A stretch of 64,000 bases of DNA from the NCBI RefSeq assembly GCF_022682495.2, contig NC_071398.1, forward strand, positions 94,019,705-94,083,704, in the 5' to 3' direction. The position numbers were made by a program, and so were the translations under genes. The notes beneath the pieces are model-generated. The model saw only the letters and a list, made by a program, of their open reading frames with translations. It had not been told where the DNA came from and ran no database searches. Positions within the stretch are counted from its first letter, which is position 1; every line of letters begins with the position of its first letter. Of this stretch, positions 60,033-64,000 are shown in pieces. This stretch comes from Desmodus rotundus. Taxonomy: Eukaryota; Chordata; Mammalia; Chiroptera; Phyllostomidae.

Positions 60033-60604
60033 CACATAATGATTTTCAGTTCTTTAACTGCAGAAACCAAATAGGCCCATTTCCACGTGACTAGCATGTG
60101 GCATGGGGCCACATGATGAGAGAGAGAGGCATGATTCATCGTTGTGTGACCGACCCTGGGGAGGTGTGCCCAGCCACCTGCTGCGTGTAGTCACGTTACA
60201 GTCCCCCAGCACATTCAGGTGGGAGGTGTGCCTAGGACCATGGTGTGATACTTCTTGTAATACTTGGAAATGTCTGAACACTGTTCTGTTGGGACACTTA
60301 ACCAAATGCAATGCGACTAAAGACCCTCAGGTAATCCGGTGGAGTTATGTTCACAACAGGACACTCCACGGAAGAAAAGCCACGACTGCCGCAATGACTT
60401 CTGGGGCTTGGGGTGCCTGCTGGGAGTGGGATTTCGTTTGATGACAATTTTTAGTGCAGTGTCAGGCCCTCTTAATGGACAACAGAGATGCTTTTCTTTA
60501 AAAGAGAGGTCATTTAGTCTGGCGTTTTTGTTTTTGCCTTATTTTATAATTCTTGAGTGGGAACTGATGATTCTCTATAAACCTATGCCAAAATATTCTA
60601 GAAC

Positions 60605-60752
60605 GATGCTCGTCAAGCTTGAATGTGCATACAGATCACCTGGGAATGTATTACAGTGCAGAGTGTTTGAAAGTACCTCTGGGGTGGCCACCAAGATGCC
60701 CCATTTCTAACAAGTTACAGGGGGTGCTGGGCCACAGACACACTGGGAGTGA
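60605..60752 (+). repeat. MER20-type hAT element, diverged
   Basis: 'ctcgtcaagcttgaatgtgcatacagatcacctgggaatg' followed by 'ccccatttctaacaagttacaggggg' fits MER20. The right terminal repeat is decayed. Confidence 0.75.
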
Positions 60753-62479
60753 TGAGGTGTTAGAACGTTAACACTGGAAAGAATTTGAAAGGTCATTTGG
60801 GCCCAAGCCTACATTTCGAGAATGATGGAAGTGAGACTGGAGATGCTAGGGCTGTCAGGGACAGAGTGTGGTGACCAGATGTCCGCGTTCAGGCCAGTGC
60901 TGAAGCCTTCCCCATTCCAGCCTCGCTGCATGCTCGTTTGCAGATCACATGCTGTTGCTGGGTTTCTCTCTTTAGAAACAAGTAGGCGGTGGTCCCCGTG
61001 CATTCCACCATAGTCCAAGTGCCATTTCCTTCAGGTCTCTGTCATTTGGAAGCGGACGGTCACCAACACTCGTAACTCTTTCTCTGTTGCTTTCTGCCTC
61101 TAGAGAGTAAATCTGGGGAGTGCAGAGAGTGGGCCCGGATGGGCAGAAGGTGGCTGGGGACTGGTGATGGGGTGCTGGCGGGGTACGCAGGTTCCATCTT
61201 TGTTTGGCGAGCACACCTCTTCGAGACGGGCTCTAACCTTGCTCACAAATGAATCCCGGCACCCATCAGGCTGGCCCAGGGCCACTACTGATGTGAGGAG
61301 AAGCACAGAGTGTGACGCGAACTGGCGTTCCTGGCTGCTGAGATGCAGGCAACAGAGCAAATGCAGCGTCCTGTGGCAGTGAGCACACTCACCGCCCTTC
61401 TTCACATGGGGAACGGGTTCTGAGGACCACAGGGTCCTCAGACACTGCATTGGAGGGCGACGGGGAACAGGGAGGGAAGGAGAGAGGAGACCAAAGCCGC
61501 CCTTCACTGGAGCCTCCTCATCATTTGTGTGCTGTGATGTCTTCCCTGGTGGCGTGTTGCTTTGCAGGCCGTTCTCATAAGTGACCACCACGATAGGCGT
61601 CGGCCATGCCTCTGGGAATTCCTAAGGCGTTTCTCACTCCTCACTCGAGAGTAATGCTTCTACCTTTCTCGTAGAATGGTTATTGTGGCTCAGGCTCGCC
61701 TCCCTCCTGTCTACATCCTTACCACTTCCATACTGTAGTAGCATCCAGTGAAGCCAGTTTTTCAAACTGAAGGGAAAAAAATCATTATTTTAAGCCGTAA
61801 AAATCCATTGTTTTTCACGGACTTTTTCTTTGAGGGTTTTAGCAGATATCAGACAACAGATTTTTTTTTTTTCCCAGTTTGAATAACAGTAAAACTGGAA
61901 CATAGCAATTTGGCAATGGACTGAAGTCGCTACTGTGGCTGGTGGGGAGTGGTCCCACGCCAAGAATAATAGGCCCAGGCTATCCGATTGAAATTCACCC
62001 GCCTTGTGATTCTCAACTCTGCGGAGGTTGTTCCCTGCAGTATATTAGGCAGGACTCCAGGGGTGGGAGACCAGTGTTCTCTAACAAGATCAGAACCGGA
62101 AGAGCTGATTAGGCCTGCGCACGATGGCGCAGGAGTGGGTAATGACTGGTGAAGAGGTCAGCGAGGTGCTCCTGCTTTCCTGGCCCGCGTTTCAGGAGCA
62201 AGAAGGCACTCAGTGAAATGAAAATGTAACCCATTTAGTGTGGATGAAATGACATTCTTATGTTTGCAATCCATTAGTAATCTTCGGATTTCAGTGCTCC
62301 TTGGAAGCACAGAGGCCAGCTGCGTACACGGAATGATGGATTTTGTAGGTGTTAGAGCAATAGATTGGAATCTGGGTCCGCAGATCTGTGCCCTCATTTC
62401 TGCTACTGTTATCTGTAATCAATAAGCGCTCTCAACCCACAGTCCCTGGGTGACGATTGTGGACACAGCTGAGTCCTAG

Positions 62480-62575
62480 GCACAGATGGTTTTGTCCTCC
62501 TAGCATCTGACACACAGTAGGTACTCAGGGTAACTTCTTGAATAAATCAACGAATGAATGAATGAATGTATGAAC
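62480..62575 (+). repeat. L2 3' tail with (GAAT)n
   Basis: 'cctcctagcatctgacacacagtaggtactcag' followed by 'aataaatcaacgaatgaatgaatgaatg' is a typical L2 3' tail. Confidence 0.7.
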
Positions 62576-64000
62576 TAAGGCCAATGAGACCTGTTCCTTA
62601 CCCTCACGCAGCTTTCAGAAGCCTGTAGTCTGTAGCGAGTTAGTCACATTCCTGTGTCTCATTTTCTCCACCTTAAAAGAAAATAAACTAGACCTTTCCA
62701 GGGCTAACCTGCGGAGTTGTACATTCCCACCCTCTTGGATAGGCAGAAATGCTTGACTACAAATTACTGTTAATGTTTAAGTCCTTACATTAGCTGGACT
62801 CTAGATAGGACGGTGACCTTCATCTTTGTTCTGATGACATTCAACGCGCCAGTAATGTTAATCACGAGATACAGTCCTCACTTCATTTTCATCAGTCTGC
62901 TTCGACCATCGCTAGCCTTGCTTTACCCATCACCTGTGAGCGAGCGGAGAGGCGATGACGAGCTGTTCGGGATTATGGGACATTCATGCTTGTAAAAGTC
63001 ACATGGATTTTGTACCATGCGTTTTGGTAGGTAGAAGGCAATTGTTTCAGTCTCAAAGAAAAAAAAAAGAAAAAGAAAAGCCAACCCTAATAGTTTCTGG
63101 GGTAACAGAATGTTATGGGAAGAGAAGAGCTGGGCTTTGTATCCAGACAGACCCTGCTTTGAACTCTTATCTGTGGGTGACTGCTATTCAGTTGCTTAAC
63201 TTCTCCGAGCCTAGGCTTCCTTTTGGCCCTGGGGAAGTTTAGAAACAGGGACTTAGCTAGCACGTCATCGCCACATATAACTCTTCTTATTCTGGTGATT
63301 ACCTGGGTCAGTGCTTCGTGGTAGCGTTGCAGCTACCTCAGTTGGACAGCTAAGGTGACGTGTGTGATAAAAACAAGACCCCACAGGGTGGGTACCTATA
63401 TGCATGACACTAGAATATTAGGCCCCCCCCAAAAGCTGTCTTTCAAAATACAGTGATCAATTGTGCTTTCAGAACTAACAGGAAAGGGTTGTTTTTCCTG
63501 GACGATCTGACCCAAGCTGGGGGACACCCAGTGTGGGTGAATACTTAACACTGGGCCATCTCCCTCATCTTTTTACCCCCTTCTCACTCTGGGTGTGATA
63601 TCCACTCACACCTATAGTCCCCTTGGGACGAGCATCAGCAAAGGTGTGGGATCCCAGGTGTCCCGCGGACAGCTCTGTGGGTGTCGGAGCAGTTCACGAC
63701 TGTTCAGCACGGCAGGTTGCTCAGCGAGTGCTGGAACATACACCGAGACAGGTGCTAGGCAGTCTGCAGAGGAGAATCACATTAGCTTTGTTTTCCCACG
63801 GAGCCTTTGGCGTCCAGGAGCCCAGCTGGCCCCCAGCTTGTGCTCGGGCCTTGGTGGGTTTCTGGGTCATTGTTTCTAGACTGCTGCCCCGGATGTTCTG
63901 TTGAAAGTATGACCTTAAAGAAGAACTGAGCCCCTGCTCCTGATGTGCCTGAACTGACCTGATGGGTGGGCTGAGATGTTGGGGTCAGCAGGGCCGTGTG

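Overview
This window is vertebrate, almost certainly mammalian, nuclear DNA. It has no dense gene array and no long open frames. It is full of old mammalian repeats (MIR, L2, L1, hAT and mariner elements) plus younger SINEs beginning CCTGGCTGGTGTGGCTCAG, the Ves-type tRNA-derived SINEs known from bats. An L1 3' end near 51 kb also looks like the bat L1 lineage. I therefore read the organism as a bat (probably Yangochiroptera), by repeat recognition rather than alignment.

The one certain protein-coding exon is the first coding exon of ASTN1 (astrotactin-1), + strand, 36136-36418. It ends at a clear GTGAGT donor in a CpG island. Everything to its right (36419-64000) is the start of ASTN1 intron 1. 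About 6 kb to its left is a second CpG island (about 29640-30370) with two opposed CCAAT boxes and a GC box. In human, ASTN1 and BRINP2 lie head to head a few kilobases apart, so I read this island as the BRINP2 promoter and 5' untranslated exon, pointing left. The left 29 kb would then be BRINP2 intron 1. I found no BRINP2 coding exon in the window.

Layout: 1-29.4 kb is inferred BRINP2 intron, with MIR, L2 and Ves copies and several AT-rich, homeodomain-site-rich stretches that look like conserved non-coding elements, plus a near-perfect palindrome at 8357-8413. 29.6-30.4 kb is the left CpG island. 30.4-35.8 kb is the intergenic spacer, with Z-DNA/H-DNA-prone tracts and an L1 end. 35.8-36.6 kb is the ASTN1 promoter and exon 1. 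36.4-64 kb is ASTN1 intron 1, including a CpG-rich unexplained block (39.4-41.1 kb) and a transposon-rich zone (42-57 kb). That zone has layered insertions: a mariner MITE inside a fossil hAT transposase, a Tc1/mariner-type MITE inside an older DNA element, and a Ves inside a hAT element.

ASTN1 and BRINP2 encode neuronal proteins that both carry a MACPF domain, and the pair has a paralogous counterpart (ASTN2, BRINP1) in human 9q33. The spacer therefore probably holds shared neural regulatory DNA. The most unusual small features are the palindrome at 8.4 kb and a 40-bp tailless Ves retropseudogene with perfect 15-bp target-site duplications at 57.2 kb. I saw no new gene system.
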